A stretch of 64,000 bases of DNA from Schaedlerella glycyrrhizinilytica_A. Its GTDB lineage: Bacteria; Bacillota; Clostridia; Lachnospirales; Lachnospiraceae. A program made the translations under genes and the position numbers. Position 1 is the first letter of the stretch, and every line of letters begins with the position of its first letter. Below the pieces are notes generated by a model. The model made no database searches. It saw only the letters and a list, made by a program, of their open reading frames with translations, and was not told the origin of the DNA. Below are positions 40,488 to 49,741 of the stretch, piece by piece. Where the stretch lies: NCBI RefSeq assembly GCF_042852765.1, contig NZ_AP031414.1; one strand, 5' to 3'.

Positions 40488-43031
40488 CTACTTTCCCATC
40501 ACGTCCTGATATGATGCATGTTTCTCTAACGCTTCCGTCAAACGCACCATCTGCGAAAGGTCGCCGATCAAAATTACACCGCACAGCCGGTTATTCAGGA
40601 AATAATATTTGTAATACTGCCCTTTTCCCATATCTTGGAATTCTACCGTCTTGTAGAGCAGATTCGGATTCTTTCCGTTATCTCCCGCTGCAAACACAGC
40701 CGTATTCATTCCATGGAATGTCAACGCTGCCGATACCGGCTGATACTCTTTTTCTTCTCCTGCCGCATTGGCTCCGGCAATCTTTCCCTCTTCCATCGCT
40801 TCCGGCCAGATTGCATAGTTTATCCCTTGATACTGCGCACAGTCACCGCATGCATAAATTCCCGGAATATTTGTTTCCATCCGTTCATTGACTACAACAG
40901 CCCGCTCGATTTCCAGTCCGATCTCTTGCGCAAGTCCGGTATTAGCTCTCACACCTGCCGATACAATAACCAACTCTGCCGGATACAGCGTTCCGTCTGC
41001 AAGTCTTACACCGCTGACGCATCCGTCTCCCTCGATCGCATCGATTGAAACACCTGTGTGGATCTTCACACCGTTTTTCTCTGCAATGGTCTGCAAAAGC
41101 TGTGCGGATCCGGCATCCAGCTGCCGTCCCATCAGAACCGGAGCCGCTTCCAGAACTTCTACATGAAGCCCCGCTTTTTTCAGCTCCCAGGCAGCCTCCA
41201 ACCCCAGAACGCCTCCGCCGATCACAACAGCATGTTTCACGCGTTCTTCTTTAAAAATCCGCTCTGCTCTCTCTACATCATCCAAACGTCGGATCGCAAC
41301 AACTTCCGGCTGATCACTTCCCTTGATCGGAGGAATAAAGCATTCACTTCCAAGCGCATAGATCAATTTTGTAAAGTGGATCCGGCTCTCATCGTCCAAA
41401 AGAACTTCTTTCGCTTCTACATCAATCTTCTGTACCTGCTTGCCCAGCATCCGATAAATCTGATGTTCCTCATACCATTCACTTTGCTCGATCGCTATCT
41501 GCTTCGCACTTAATCCGGCAACCATCGATTTCGTCAGCATCGGACGATTATAAGATTCATACGGCTCATTGGAAATCATAATGACTGTACCGGTCTTATC
41601 TCGTTCCCTGATCGCTTTCGCAGCCTGAAATCCGGCAACGCCATTTCCAAGGATCACATAAAATTCTTCGGTATTATTCTGATAACCGCTTTCTTCCTCT
41701 TCTACCGGAATAAAATTCTCTTTTCCTACACCACAGACCGGACATATTTCCATCGAGTCATCAAAAATTTCTCCGCAGACAAGGCATTTCACCAATGTTC
41801 TCGCCCCTTTTTTCTTTGGACGAACCGGTTCTTTGTCCTGTATCAGACATCCGAACTGATACCCGTACTCATAAGCGCTGACCAAATCCGCTTCCGACGG
41901 TTTAAACCGGACACGGAATCCATCTGACACTTTCATGCGAAGCTGCTTTAAACGCTCCGTAATGTGCAAAACGCCCTCTCCGCTCCATCCATAACTGCCA
42001 AATGCCGCCGCATATTTTCCACCATGAGTTGCCGGAAACATTCCGAGTGTCAGATCCCAGATCGGTTTCAACGCTTCCCCGACGATCGTCGGTGTTCCGA
42101 GCAAAATTCCGTCTGCAAATAAAAGTTCCTCATTTACTTTTTCCGGCTCTGCCTCCACCATATCATACAGCCGCACATCCACGTCACCGCTGTCTTTCAC
42201 ACCCTCTGCAATCTTCTCCGCCAGCATTTTTGTGTAGCCATAAGCGCTCACATACGGCATCACTACGGTTTTCTTTGGATTCGGATTCACTAATGTAGAC
42301 CATTCTCTGTATTGTCTCATTACTTCTTTGATCCGCTCGCCGACAAGCACCGGTCCATGTCCGGTACAGATCATACTGATATCCATCTTCTCCACGCGAT
42401 CCAGCGCTTTTAACATAAATGGCTTAAATGGTCCTATGATACAGTCATAGTAATATTTTAATGCCGTCTGATAATCCTGTTCTGCGGTGATCTCGGTTGA
42501 TACGATCTCCGGAAGACAATAATGCGCTCCGAAGGAATCACAGGTCACCAGTATCTGCTCTTCCTCTATAAACGTATACATCGTATCCGGCCAATGAAGA
42601 TTCGGCACAAACATAAATTTCAACGTCTTATCCCCGATCTTCATTACCTGATTATCTTTCACCGCAATACTGACAAAATCCCGGTTTACGATTTCTTTCA
42701 AGAATCCGATTGCACATCCGGTTGCCAGAACTTTCATCTGCGGGCTGTAATCCAACAGACGTTCCACACTTCCCGCATGATCCGGCTCCGTATGACTGAC
42801 TACCAGATAATCTATTTTCGTCACGTCAATGACTTCCTTTAATTTCTCGATATATTCTTCAAAAAATTTTGCTTTTGCCGTTTCAAACAGAACAATCTGA
42901 TCCCCTGCTTTCATAACGTAAGAATTATAGGTCGTACCAAATTCTGTGTACATAATGATGTCGAACACTCGAAGTTCTTCATCCTGAATCCCTGTCCAAT
43001 AGAACCCGTCCCGTAGCTTCACTGATTTCAT
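40488..43031 (-). CDS. Flavodiiron protein - rubredoxin - NADH:rubredoxin oxidoreductase fusion
   Basis: 847 residues, a self-contained NADH-dependent O2 (or NO) reductase. Residues 1-250: metallo-beta-lactamase-like diiron domain with ligands in SHTEPDHAG (His80, Glu82, Asp84, His85), His146, Asp165 and GHGP (His225). Residues about 255-395: flavodoxin domain (VMPYVSAYGYTKMLAEKI). Residues 412-440: rubrerythrin-type rubredoxin with two CxxC pairs (416/419 and 430/433). Residues 455 onward: FAD/NAD reductase (ILGNGVAGFQAA, CGDCAQYQGINYAIWPEA). The start is the ATG at 43031 behind AAGGAGGTC. The family corresponds to multi-domain (class F type) flavodiiron proteins. Confidence 0.93.
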   Translation of the reverse strand: MKSVKLRDGFYWTGIQDEELRVFDIIMYTEFGTTYNSYVMKAGDQIVLFETAKAKFFEEYIEKLKEVIDVTKIDYLVVSHTEPDHAGSVERLLDYSPQMKVLATGCAIGFLKEIVNRDFVSIAVKDNQVMKIGDKTLKFMFVPNLHWPDTMYTFIEEEQILVTCDSFGAHYCLPEIVSTEITAEQDYQTALKYYYDCIIGPFKPFMLKALDRVEKMDISMICTGHGPVLVGERIKEVMRQYREWSTLVNPNPKKTVVMPYVSAYGYTKMLAEKIAEGVKDSGDVDVRLYDMVEAEPEKVNEELLFADGILLGTPTIVGEALKPIWDLTLGMFPATHGGKYAAAFGSYGWSGEGVLHITERLKQLRMKVSDGFRVRFKPSEADLVSAYEYGYQFGCLIQDKEPVRPKKKGARTLVKCLVCGEIFDDSMEICPVCGVGKENFIPVEEEESGYQNNTEEFYVILGNGVAGFQAAKAIRERDKTGTVIMISNEPYESYNRPMLTKSMVAGLSAKQIAIEQSEWYEEHQIYRMLGKQVQKIDVEAKEVLLDDESRIHFTKLIYALGSECFIPPIKGSDQPEVVAIRRLDDVERAERIFKEERVKHAVVIGGGVLGLEAAWELKKAGLHVEVLEAAPVLMGRQLDAGSAQLLQTIAEKNGVKIHTGVSIDAIEGDGCVSGVRLADGTLYPAELVIVSAGVRANTGLAQEIGLEIERAVVVNERMETNIPGIYACGDCAQYQGINYAIWPEAMEEGKIAGANAAGEEKEYQPVSAALTFHGMNTAVFAAGDNGKNPNLLYKTVEFQDMGKGQYYKYYFLNNRLCGVILIGDLSQMVRLTEALEKHASYQDVMGK

Positions 43032-43124
43032 AATAGACCTCCTTCTTTTATCCTGTGTCCATTCTATCAAATCTTCGCCTGATCCGCCAGTACAGATTTG
43101 GTATTTTTGCCTTCACTTTTTGGC

Positions 43125-43520
43125 TTACTCTAAAATCTGCTTTACTTTCTCCTCGGGGATTCCACAAACCTCGGCGATCTCCTTTGACGTCTTTCCCATC
43201 AAAGATAATTTAAAGATACGTTTGGTGTTCTCTTCACCCTCCCGTCGCCCCTCTTCCCAGGCTTCCTCACGTTCCATACGCAAATGCTTCTCCTGATCAT
43301 ATTCAAAGATACTCATCGCTTTTGCCTCCGCTCTGTGTTTTTTCAGAAACTCCTCTAAGATCCCCTCTTCTATACACTCGCAAATCGCCCGTTCCACTGC
43401 ATCTTCCAGACTCATTTTCTCGGCATATTTACGGATCTTATCCGTATAAAGCGCATATTCTTTCAACGTCCGGCATGCTTCCTTTAATTTCCGATTGTGC
43501 GCTCCGTTGATATTCAGTAT
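43125..43520 (-). pseudogene. Remnant of an Rpn/PD-(D/E)XK transposase-like nuclease (C-terminal part)
   Basis: An open frame of about 131 codons with the typical C-terminal half of clostridial Rpn-family proteins: NRKLKEACRTLKEYALYT, SLEDAVERAICECIEEGILEEF, MSIFEYDQEKHLRMEREEAW. The catalytic N-terminal nuclease domain is missing. Homology begins near 43520, exactly where the MerR gene loses its own family sequence, and runs in a different frame from it. An ATG at 43466 could in theory give a 113-residue peptide. Confidence 0.75.
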
Positions 43521-43848
43521 CCTTGTCCTCTCCTTTCAACACATCAGAAATCCATTCGATAATACCGTTCAAACGATTCCGCTTTATTTCCAACATCATT
43601 TTCTGTGTTTCAAGAATCTTACGATTGTCACTTTCGGAATCTTTCATAATTACTTTTATTTCCGACAATGGAACCTCCATTTCCCGAAAAAACATAATCT
43701 GACGCAAGATTTTTAATGAACTTTCATCATACAAGCGGTATCCTGCTTCTGTTACTTTCGCAGGTTTTAACAAATCAATTTCATCATAGTATCGTAATGT
43801 TCTTATACTGATTCCTGTCAGTTCGGATACTTCTTTCACTGTTTTCAT
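43438..43848 (-). pseudogene. Truncated MerR-family regulator
   Basis: DNA-binding part of a MerR/TipA-type regulator: MKTVKEVSELTGISIRTLRY, YDEIDLLKPAKVTEAGYRLY, then ETQKMMLEIKRNRLNGIIEW of the coiled coil. After ISDVLKGEDKD (about residue 108) the sequence runs out of frame into the Rpn remnant, giving a foreign tail (SAQSEIKGSMPDVERICALYG). The effector domain is therefore lost. The start at 43848 follows AAAGGAGAACGT. A DNA-binding fragment may still be made. Confidence 0.75.
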
Positions 43849-43915
43849 ACGTTCTCCTTTCTCTTTCATCGTAAACCGTTACGTTACTGGAGAGTCAAGA
43901 TATTTTTCTATTTTA

Positions 43916-43963
43916 TCACATTTTTATTACATCTTCGAAATATTTACTCCATTTTCTCTCAAT
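43916..43963 (-). pseudogene. 3' end of a lost gene (fossil 1)
   Basis: Minus-strand reading ends IERKWSKYFEDVIKM and a TGA at 43916-43918. The 27 bases 43937-43963 match 45028-45054 at 25 positions, where a second fossil end encodes IERKWSEYFKKTLEE. The parent family is not recognised. Between this and the MerR start there is only AT-rich sequence. Confidence 0.5.
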
Positions 43964-44111
43964 TATTTCAATATTGGAATATAAATGAAACGGTAGCGGA
44001 AATTGCAGCAAAACATAATCAACTCAATGGAACTCTCACTACTGTCAATTATGATTAAAAGGAAAAACAGACAGTCCTGTCAAAAAACTGTCTGCTACAA
44101 ACTTGGAGTTG

Positions 44112-44429
44112 TCACTCTGGCAATTCCATTTCATTATTCATTTTTACAAATCCATATTTTTCATATAACGACCGCCCCATATCTGTCGCTTCTAATGATA
44201 TAGCGGAGATGCCTTTACTCTTACTATCTTTAATCAACATATCTAATGTTCTATAAGCAATTCCTTTTCTTCTGTACTTTGGATTAGTGTACATATTCAT
44301 TATGTACGCCTTTTTTCCGCTCGGATTATGATAGGTCGGCATCACTTGAAAAAAACTAACACCACCAGTTCCAATACAACAATTCCCATTAGCAAGCCAT
44401 GAAAAATTGTCCCCCAAACTGATTTCCAT
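44112..44429 (-). pseudogene. GNAT acetyltransferase lacking its N terminus
   Basis: The C-terminal two thirds of a GNAT protein: NCCIGTGGVSFFQVMPTYHN, KKAYIMNMYTNPKYRRKGIA (acetyl-CoA loop), ISAISLEATDMGRSLYEKYGFVK. Homologues have about 45 more residues before WLANGNCCIG. Here those are replaced by a short run (MEISLGDNF) read out of frame from the preceding small membrane-protein gene. Probably inactive. Confidence 0.7.
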
Positions 44430-44545
44430 GTTGTATAACTTATGACCATAGTTAAAGCACTACCGAGTGTAATACCTGATTTAACAGTTTTTTGTACTAT
44501 TGCTATTTTATTTTTTCTTTTTCGGTTTTGGCGTTGGTAGTTCAT
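44342..44545 (-). pseudogene. Small hydrophobic protein, 3' end replaced by acetyltransferase sequence
   Basis: An open frame with KIAIVQKTVKSGITLGSALT and ISYTTWKSVWGTIFHGLL, a pattern I associate with short one- to two-helix clostridial membrane proteins. After FHGLL the frame runs into the GNAT remnant in another frame (MGIVVLELVVLVFFK). The start is unclear because it overlaps the end of the TfoX-like gene and has no ribosome site. Confidence 0.4.
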
Positions 44546-44828
44546 TATACATTACATAAAACAAACCTTTCAAAAATTCCTTATTATCAACTTCATCTAC
44601 CAACAACATCTCTTTTGCTCCCTCATAGGGTAATTCATATGAAGCTGTTGGCATATAACTAATTGCTGATTTTACTGGCTTAACAAGTAATCTATCATCA
44701 TAGATACCGCCTACAATCTTGCCACGATAATAAATAATAAATTCTCCCATCATAGCTCGATAAGTAATTTCTTCTAACTCAGATAGCTGACCTAAAATAA
44801 ATTCTAAGTATTCCCTGCTTGATGCCAT
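44508..44828 (-). CDS. TfoX/Sxy N-terminal domain protein
   Basis: 106 residues beginning MASSREYLEFILGQLSELEE, with the TfoX_N pattern RAMMGEFIIYYRGKIVGGIYDDRLLVKPV and LPYEGAKEMLLVD, ending in a Lys-rich tail. In gamma-proteobacteria TfoX controls competence, but stand-alone N-terminal domains in Firmicutes have no established role. It appears complete although it lies in a patch of gene remnants. The 82-base repeat (copy 2) ends eleven bases upstream, with GAGGTGAAAAT as a possible ribosome site. Confidence 0.75.
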   Translation of the reverse strand: MASSREYLEFILGQLSELEEITYRAMMGEFIIYYRGKIVGGIYDDRLLVKPVKSAISYMPTASYELPYEGAKEMLLVDEVDNKEFLKGLFYVMYNELPTPKPKKKK

Positions 44829-44838
44829 ATTTTCACCT

Positions 44839-44920
44839 CAACTTCCGATTTTTCTGTTTTCTTTCCAACCTCATCTCCTTGCCCTACGAACAAGAAGCCT
44901 CCCTCGCTTTGCTCGGTCAA
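44839..44920 (-). repeat. 82-base dispersed repeat, copy 2
   Basis: Minus-strand match to 25794-25875, 68 of 82 positions, no gaps. It starts TTGACCGAGCAAAGCGAGGG and ends AAATCGGAAGTTG. As in copy 1, a small gene begins just downstream and the repeat itself is an open frame. Confidence 0.8.
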
Positions 44921-44979
44921 CTTCTAATTCATAATATCATACTTTATAATTATTTACACCTTTACAAGCACAAAAAATA

Positions 44980-45007
44980 ACGCAGATAATATCTCTACTA
45001 TCTGCGT
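44980..45007 (-). terminator. Terminator downstream of a gene fossil and leuS
   Basis: Perfect nine-base stem ACGCAGATA / TATCTGCGT with a ten-base loop, followed on the minus strand by TATTTTTTG. It begins right after the TGA of fossil 2 and probably belonged to that lost gene. It may now end leuS transcription. Confidence 0.65.
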
Positions 45008-45100
45008 CATTCCTCTAATGTCTTCTTGAAATATTCACTCCATTTTCTTTCAATCTTTACTCCAAATTTACTCCGTTTTAAAAATCTGTTATGATATTTT
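45008..45100 (-). pseudogene. 3' end of a lost gene (fossil 2)
   Basis: Open minus-strand reading ending FLKRSKFGVKIERKWSEYF then KKTLEE and a TGA at 45008-45010, followed at once by a terminator. Its last part is related to fossil 1 at 43916. No start or recognisable domain remains. The stretch 45101-45244 up to leuS shows nothing else. Confidence 0.45.
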
Positions 45101-45244
45101 GTGGTATTCTGCGATACCTTTTCTTTGAAGAAAAATGTCTGTAAGCCTTGATTTTAAGCGAAATTTTCAATATTTCCAAGCACTTTCTTATGGAACATTA
45201 ACAGTTCCGTAAGCATATATTCTGTTGTGAGATTTTCTCTCAAA

Positions 45245-47677
45245 TTACTTCTGTACGATATTTATGATCTTCTTCGGTACATAAATCTCTTTTACGATCG
45301 TACCGGTCAGTTTATCCGCAACTGCCGCTTTTCCCGCTGCGATCGCATCTTCTTTTGAAATATCAGCCGCAATGCTGATGACTGCTTTTGTCTTTCCATT
45401 AATCTGCACCGGAACCTCAATCTCATCATCTTTCATTGCACTTTCATCATATGTCGGCCATCCCGCTTTAAAGACTGTCTCACTGTGTCCGAGCTGTTCC
45501 CACATTTCTTCCGCAAAATGTGGCGCAAACGGGGATAACAGTACAGCGATCGTTTCCAATGTTTCTTTATCGATTCCGCCTGTTTTCTTTGCCAGATCGA
45601 TGAACTTGTTATTGTACTCCATAAATCCGGAGATTACCGTATTCAGGCTAAATGCCTCTAATCTTGTAGTAATATCATATACCAGTTTATGGCGCAGTTT
45701 GATCATCTCTTTTGTCGGCTGTACGTCCGCTTCCTTGCTGTCCATCAGAAGATTCCAGAGACGTTTCAGGAAACGATTTACGCCGTCAATTCCTCTGTCA
45801 TCCCACTCTGCATCTAACTCCGGCGGTCCTACAAACAGCTCATACATTCTCAGAGAATCACATCCGTAATCATTGACAAGCGCATCCGGTGAAACAACAT
45901 TTCCTTTAGACTTACTCATCTTGATTCCGTTCTTTCCTGTGATCATTCCCTGATTGAACAGCTTATGGAACGGCTCGTCAAAATCGACAACTCCGATATC
46001 ATGCAGGAATTTTGTGTAGAACCGGGAATACAGCAGATGCAGTACCGCATGTTCCACTCCGCCGATATACATATCTACCGGCAGCATCTCGTCTGCTTTT
46101 TCTCTTGACACCAGTTCTTTGTCATTATGGCTATCCACATAGCGCAAGAAATACCATGAAGATCCTGCCCACTGCGGCATTGTATTTGTCTCGCGTTTTG
46201 CAGGTTTTCCGCAGACCGGACAAGTACAGTTCACCCATTCCTCGATTCCGGCAAGCGGAGATTCTCCAGTTCCGGTCGGTTCATAAGACTCTACATCCGG
46301 CAGAGTAAGCGGAAGCTCTTCTTCCGGCACAGGTACATTTCCACAATCCGGACAATGAATGATCGGGATCGGCTCACCCCAATAACGCTGACGTGAAAAT
46401 ACCCAATCACGAAGTTTGAAATTCACGGTTGCTTTTCCGAGACCACGCTCTTCAATCATCTTCGGAGCTTCTTTTTTCAATACGGATGACTCCATACCGT
46501 TCCATTCTCCGGAATTGATCATCGTTCCGGAAGCTTCCGTGTATGCTTCTGTCATATTTTCAATTTCTTTACCGTCTTTTGCAATAACCTGTACGATCGG
46601 AATATTAAATTTCGTTGCAAATTCAAAGTCTCTTTCATCATGTGCCGGTACACACATGATCGCACCGGTACCATAATCCGCAAGAACATAATCAGACAGC
46701 CAGATCGGTGTCTTTGCTCCGCTTAGCGGATTGATCGCATAGCTTCCGGTAAAGACTCCTGTCTTCTCTTTATCCTGAAGCCGGTCTACGTTCGATTTCA
46801 TCGATGCATCGTAAATATATTTCTCAACCGCTTCTCTTGTCTCGTCTGTTGCGAGAGATGCCGCCATCTTATGCTCCGGTGCAAGAACCATGAATGTTGC
46901 ACCATACAGCGTATCCGGTCTTGTTGTATAAACGGTAATCTTCTCTTCTCTTCCCTCTACCGGGAAATCTACTTCCGCACCGTAAGATTTTCCGATCCAG
47001 TCTGCCTGCATCTTCTTTACTTTCTCCGGCCAGTCCAGCTTGTCCAGATCATTTAGCAGACGGTCTGCATATGCCGTGATTTTCAGCATCCATTGGCGCA
47101 GATTTTTCTTTGTCACTTCAGAACCGCACCGCTCACATTTTCCATTGACAACCTCTTCATTTGCCAGACCTGTCTTACAGGACGGACACCAGTTGATCGG
47201 AAATTCTTTCTCGTAAGCAAGCCCCTCTTTAAACATCTTCACGAAGATCCACTGTGTCCATTTATAGAAATTCGGATCCGTCGTATTTACTTCCATATCC
47301 CAGTCATAAAGTGCTGCGATCTCATTGATCTGACGTTTGATATTGGAAATATTTTCTGCAGTTGATTTTGACGGATGTACGCCCATCTTGATCGCATAGT
47401 TTTCCGCCGGAAGACCAAAAGCGTCCCATCCCATCGGATGTACAATGTAGTATCCCTGCTGCAGTTTATAACGACTCCATACGTCGGAGATCACATATCC
47501 TCTCCAATGTCCGACATGAAGTCCGTTTCCTGACGGATATGGGAACATATCCAGACAATAGTATTTCTGTTTCTTGTTTCCATTGTCATCAAACTGCGGA
47601 TTTACCGGATTTTTTTCCCAGTTCTCACGCCATTTTTTTTCAACTGCCTTGTGGTTGTAGACAATTTTCTGTGCCAT
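45245..47677 (-). CDS. leuS: Leucyl-tRNA synthetase
   Basis: Class I aminoacyl-tRNA synthetase, 810 residues. HIGH-type motif in MFPYPSGNGLHVGHWRGY, editing domain (about 220-400), zinc-binding cysteines in WCPSCKTGLANEEVVNGKCERCG and CPDCGNVPVPEEELP, and GIKMSKSKGNVVSPD (KMSKS). All motifs are intact. It is preceded by a T-box leader, so expression rises when leucyl-tRNA is uncharged. Confidence 0.98.
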   Translation of the reverse strand: MAQKIVYNHKAVEKKWRENWEKNPVNPQFDDNGNKKQKYYCLDMFPYPSGNGLHVGHWRGYVISDVWSRYKLQQGYYIVHPMGWDAFGLPAENYAIKMGVHPSKSTAENISNIKRQINEIAALYDWDMEVNTTDPNFYKWTQWIFVKMFKEGLAYEKEFPINWCPSCKTGLANEEVVNGKCERCGSEVTKKNLRQWMLKITAYADRLLNDLDKLDWPEKVKKMQADWIGKSYGAEVDFPVEGREEKITVYTTRPDTLYGATFMVLAPEHKMAASLATDETREAVEKYIYDASMKSNVDRLQDKEKTGVFTGSYAINPLSGAKTPIWLSDYVLADYGTGAIMCVPAHDERDFEFATKFNIPIVQVIAKDGKEIENMTEAYTEASGTMINSGEWNGMESSVLKKEAPKMIEERGLGKATVNFKLRDWVFSRQRYWGEPIPIIHCPDCGNVPVPEEELPLTLPDVESYEPTGTGESPLAGIEEWVNCTCPVCGKPAKRETNTMPQWAGSSWYFLRYVDSHNDKELVSREKADEMLPVDMYIGGVEHAVLHLLYSRFYTKFLHDIGVVDFDEPFHKLFNQGMITGKNGIKMSKSKGNVVSPDALVNDYGCDSLRMYELFVGPPELDAEWDDRGIDGVNRFLKRLWNLLMDSKEADVQPTKEMIKLRHKLVYDITTRLEAFSLNTVISGFMEYNNKFIDLAKKTGGIDKETLETIAVLLSPFAPHFAEEMWEQLGHSETVFKAGWPTYDESAMKDDEIEVPVQINGKTKAVISIAADISKEDAIAAGKAAVADKLTGTIVKEIYVPKKIINIVQK

Positions 47678-47689
47678 TTTTTCAAATCC

Positions 47690-47997
47690 TTTCTTTTCGT
47701 TTTAAAAAAAGCCTTTCCATCTCTGTTTTTCAAGAGACGAAAAGACTTTTGTTTCCGTGGTACCACTCTTTTTCATCCAAATACAATGCTTTCCCAGCTT
47801 ACCTGCTCTGCTGTCCCCCCTGTATTCCGGATGCACTCATTCCTTCTATAACGGGAAGTCCCGCTTCTGCTTACTTTACGTTCGGCAAAAGAACTCCGAG
47901 GTCAGTTCAAAACATCTGCCTCCTGTCTCACACCTGCCGACAAGTCTCTGAAAGTACAGCGCTGTCTCTACTATTCCTCTTCAACATTTTTGCAATA
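47690..47997 (-). promoter_or_regulatory. T-box riboswitch upstream of leuS
   Basis: A roughly 300-base leader on the minus strand. The antiterminator T-box reads AGAGTGGTACCACGG (47755-47769). It is followed by a terminator hairpin, AGTCTTTTCGTCTCT against AGAGATGGAAAGGCT, and a T-run (47704-47747). In stem I the hairpin GAACTgacCTCggAGTTC (47891-47908) presents CTC (47898-47900), a leucine codon, as the likely specifier, consistent with leuS. Confidence 0.9.
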
Positions 47998-48006
47998 TTC
48001 TTATTT

Positions 48007-48035
48007 ATTATATGAAGAACGATAAAATAAGTCAA
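48007..48035 (-). promoter_or_regulatory. leuS promoter
   Basis: Minus strand TTGACT (48030-48035), a 17-base spacer and TATAAT (48007-48012), placed directly before the T-box leader. Confidence 0.85.
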
Positions 48036-48079
48036 GCACTATTTTCTTTCCCCCAAAATTGTATCTACCCAAGTTGTAT

Positions 48080-48862
48080 CTACCCAAGAGCTACATCCAG
48101 TACCATCATCATCACAAATCCGAATGCCACTCCGATCGTACCGATATTCGTATGCTTTCCCGACTGTGATTCCGGGATCAGTTCTTCCACAACAACATAG
48201 ATCATCGCACCTGCCGCAAATGCCAGAAGATATGGCAGAATCGGAACGACCAGTCCGGTGAGGAGAATTGTGATGAAAGCTGCGATCGGCTCCACGATTC
48301 CTGATGCCGTTCCATACAAAAATGCCCGGCGTCTTGAGATTCCCTCTCCTCGAAGCGGCATAGAAATGATCGCACCTTCCGGGAAATTCTGAATTGCAAT
48401 CCCAATAGCTAACACAAAGGCTGCCGCAAGCGTGATCGTCGTATTTCCTGTCATCACACCGGCAAATGTTACTCCGACCGCCATTCCCTCCGGAATATTA
48501 TGCAAAGTTACCGCAAGGACAAGCATCGTCGTTTTTTTTAAATCCGCTTTGATTCCCTCCGGTTCTTCTTCCGTCAGGTGTATATGCGGAGTCAGCGTAT
48601 CCAATAAAAGTAAAAATCCAATTCCCAGCAGAAATCCGATCGCAGCCGGAACCCATGCAATATTTGACTGTTCTTCCGACATCTCGATCGCAGGGATCAA
48701 AAGCGACCAGACCGATGCCGCGATCATCACACCGGACGCAAATCCCAACAAGGCTTTCTGTACCCGTCCGTTCATTTCTCTCCTCATGAAAAATACCATA
48801 GCAGATCCAAGTGTGGTTCCCACAAACGGAATCAATATCCCGAGTAAAATATTCCAATTCAT
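48080..48862 (-). CDS. ZIP family divalent metal transporter
   Basis: 260 residues, eight transmembrane segments. ZIP signature VLAVTLHNIPEGMAVGVTFAG in helix IV and AIGIAIQNFPEGAIISMPL in helix V (His/Glu metal site), plus a short His-containing loop (LTPHIHLTEEEPEG). It probably takes up zinc, iron or manganese. The start at 48862 is better spaced from AAAGGAG than the ATG two codons upstream (48868). Monocistronic. Confidence 0.92.
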   Translation of the reverse strand: MNWNILLGILIPFVGTTLGSAMVFFMRREMNGRVQKALLGFASGVMIAASVWSLLIPAIEMSEEQSNIAWVPAAIGFLLGIGFLLLLDTLTPHIHLTEEEPEGIKADLKKTTMLVLAVTLHNIPEGMAVGVTFAGVMTGNTTITLAAAFVLAIGIAIQNFPEGAIISMPLRGEGISRRRAFLYGTASGIVEPIAAFITILLTGLVVPILPYLLAFAAGAMIYVVVEELIPESQSGKHTNIGTIGVAFGFVMMMVLDVALG

Positions 48863-48972
48863 TCTCATTTCTCCTTTTTCTATCTCTAATTACCATCAAA
48901 AAGCGAAAATTCACTCGTTATCCTATCTTATGCTATTCTTTTTATTTTTGTCAATCTATTTTCCTCGTTTTT

Positions 48973-49569
48973 TCATCTGCAGATCATTTTCAGATCATAT
49001 CCCAACAACAATTCATTCACTGCAAGCATTCTTGCCTGATCATAAGCTGAAAATATCCTTGCGGAATCCATCACATGATCATATACTTTCCAATATCCAT
49101 TCATTTTATAGTTCTGACCATCTTGTTCGATAAACTGCTCGACATCGCTTGCCGGATATCCTAAAAAAACTCCTATCTCATGAGGAAATTTTCCTTTTGA
49201 TATAAACTGTTTCATCCTTTTTTTTAATTCTTTCAACTGAATTTCCACCAAGTTTTCCGAATTTATGTCAGGATAACCATTTATATATAAAATGTGGTGA
49301 TTTTCAGGACGTCCTAAAAGTTCTTTCAGATCGGGCTCTCTATATAAAATACATATACTTTTTCCTTTATCTGTCCCCAATTCCCTCCACATAATTTCTG
49401 TTTGACTTAATAATGAAACCATTTGTATTTTTGTGCCATCTGGTATTGTAAGGAGTGATGTAGCCCGCATTCGTTTCAAAAAAGGTGCACATTGAGAAAC
49501 GATCAAAAATTTTAGATATTGATCCGTCTCTTTTTTCTGAAAAAAATATCGATTAAGTTCTGCTGTCAT
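48973..49569 (-). CDS. DUF3793 family protein
   Basis: 198 residues, no membrane segment or signal. The central and C-terminal parts (KFPHEIGVFLGYPASDVEQF, NGYWKVYDHVMDSARIF, ARMLAVNELLLGYDLK) match the DUF3793 pattern, in which a conserved HEIG-FLGYP motif is followed by GYWKVY. Members are small clostridial proteins often near flavodoxin or metal-transport genes; the function is unknown. The neighbour here is a ZIP transporter, on the same strand but 110 bases away. Confidence 0.75.
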   Translation of the reverse strand: MTAELNRYFFQKKETDQYLKFLIVSQCAPFLKRMRATSLLTIPDGTKIQMVSLLSQTEIMWRELGTDKGKSICILYREPDLKELLGRPENHHILYINGYPDINSENLVEIQLKELKKRMKQFISKGKFPHEIGVFLGYPASDVEQFIEQDGQNYKMNGYWKVYDHVMDSARIFSAYDQARMLAVNELLLGYDLKMICR

Positions 49570-49741
49570 TATTTTTTTATTCTCCTTTTCAAATTTCTCT
49601 TTTCTTAGTTGATTTCTGATTTTTATACAGAATTTATCCTTTTTTTAGTTGTTCCCAACACGCCTTTAGTGTATAATAAATGTAAGAAATTTGAGCAATG
49701 TAATTACTCAAAAATACACCTACATAAAGGAGAGATTTGCC

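Noticed and set aside
43125..43466. Functional 113-residue transposase-like protein
   Set aside because: Only the C-terminal tail of the Rpn family is present; the nuclease domain is missing, so it is listed as a remnant.
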